Assembly (NCBI GenBank): GCA_003486645.1
Contig: DNGI01000394.1
Location: 393 to 20,053 of the forward strand
Length of the DNA stretch: 19,661 bases
Direction of reading: 5' to 3'
Source of the DNA: Cyanobacteria bacterium UBA11370
GTDB taxonomy: Bacteria; Cyanobacteriota; Cyanobacteriia; Cyanobacteriales; Coleofasciculaceae
Part shown: positions 19,311 to 19,661 of the stretch, one piece after another
How the letters are laid out: every line of letters begins with the position of its first letter
Position numbering within the stretch: position 1 is the stretch's first letter
The notes under the pieces: generated by a model
Told to the model about the DNA's origin: nothing
Database searches by the model: none
Seen by the model: the letters and a program-made list of their open reading frames with translations, nothing else
Program-made: the position numbers and the translations under genes

Positions 19311-19430
19311 TCCAGGCGAATGGATTCGCGGCGACACAAAGCAAGTCCGGATAGTGCGCGGACTAAAAAATTAAGGGTTTCACAACCCGCGCAGGCGGGT
19401 TTTGTTTGTGTAGACGCGGTTTTAACCGCC
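19311..19430. mobile_element. Hairpin-rich MITE-like repeat element
   Basis: Nested symmetry: CGCGGCGACACAAA (19327-19340) pairs with TTTGTGTAGACGCG (19405-19418) apart from two G-T positions. Inside are GTCCG/CGGAC (19345-19363) and AACCCGC-gcag-GCGGGTT (19384-19401); outside is GCGGTT-TT-AACCGC (19416-19429). This layout looks to me like a dispersed cyanobacterial extragenic repeat. No coding capacity. It starts where cas3 breaks off. Confidence 0.6.
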
Positions 19431-19499
19431 CTCTTGAGAATAGCGCAAGTCGAGCTTCTGACTGACAGGTTTTAACCGCCCTCTTGAGAATAGCGCAAG
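19418..19499. repeat. Two identical 32-base direct repeats
   Basis: The 32 bases at 19418-19449 (beginning GGTTTTAACCGCCCTC) recur exactly at 19468-19499, with 18 unrelated bases between. The first copy overlaps the right end of the hairpin element, so the element's edge has been duplicated. Confidence 0.85.
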
Positions 19500-19661
19500 A
19501 CTCCCCATGAGCTACACACACAGTAAACAATGAAATTTATTCTTCTTTACTATTATCTATAGCGAGTCTATTTGATTCGTGAACAAGGATAGATAAGGGA
19601 GACAAGGAGGACAAGGGGGACAAGGGAGAGGAATTTTACAAATCATTTAGACTGGCTATAT
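19500..19661. other. Non-coding end of window
   Basis: No gene and no continuation of cas3 is visible. Apart from the 9-mer repeats it is AT-rich sequence. A CRISPR array could begin beyond the edge, but none starts here. Confidence 0.5.
19592..19627. repeat. 9-mer short tandem repeats (GACAAGGGA type), 4 copies
   Basis: GATAAGGGA, GACAAGGAG, GACAAGGGG and GACAAGGGA are joined head to tail. They match the 9-mers at 1834-1860 and are probably a genome-wide repeat family. Confidence 0.75.

Noticed and set aside
19287..19475. 62-codon frame after cas3
   Set aside because: It is a translation of the hairpin element and repeat and does not continue the helicase.
19418..19499. Two 32-base repeats as a minimal CRISPR array
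   Set aside because: The gap is only 18 bases, there are just two copies, and the repeat is part of a hairpin element edge.

Overview
The window is most likely from a cyanobacterium. Evidence: dense HIP1 octamers (GCGATCGC), heptamer and 9-mer short tandem repeats between genes, Uma2 and DUF29 family proteins, and a TIGR03985-type WYL regulator, which I know only from cyanobacterial CRISPR loci. The genus cannot be named; a filamentous form is a guess.

Layout. (1) 1-3568 is an iron/siderophore energy-transduction block. A long tonB gene runs leftward off the window edge from 1732, and a divergent exbB-exbD pair lies at 2527-3568. The roughly 800-base gap between them holds short tandem repeats and several inverted repeats. 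(2) About 3595-4890 is a tnpB-only (IS1341-type) insertion sequence with intact TnpB and terminal hairpins. Its right end abuts the 3' end of the next gene and seems to supply that gene's stop codon. (3) 4888-18557 is a type III-D CRISPR-Cas locus. A WYL-domain regulator (minus strand) is divergent from csx3. A tight, mostly overlapping plus-strand run follows: a Card1-like CARF nuclease, cas10 (GGDD, no HD domain), cas7, csx10 (Cas5-like with a helical C-terminal half), a double Cas7 fusion, a Pol-beta-type nucleotidyltransferase, csx19, a Uma2 nuclease-like gene, a DUF29 gene, and a very large TIGR03986 RAMP ('Cas7-insertion' type). (4) 18683-19300 is a cas3 helicase fragment cut off after motif III, beside a hairpin-rich repeat element and a duplicated 32-base repeat.

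How the genes fit together (inference from families): Cas10, four Cas7-like domains, the Cas5-like subunit and Csx19 would form an RNA-guided, RNA-targeting complex of defined subunit order, close to the III-D variant (III-Dv/III-D2) of Synechocystis but with Cas7 still separate from Cas5. The intact GGDD motif predicts cyclic oligoadenylate synthesis. The CARF nuclease would be the effector and Csx3 the ring nuclease that switches it off. The WYL protein is the obvious transcriptional regulator, and a 7-8-7 inverted repeat in the divergent promoter is a candidate operator. No CRISPR array, cas6, cas1 or cas2 lies in the window, so crRNAs must come from elsewhere.

Most notable: the Cas7/Cas5 arrangement that looks like a pre-fusion stage of III-Dv, the Card1-like nuclease with an altered ExK motif, the nucleotidyltransferase translationally coupled inside the effector operon, and the TnpB element sitting exactly on the end of the CRISPR regulator with its predicted guide antisense to it.
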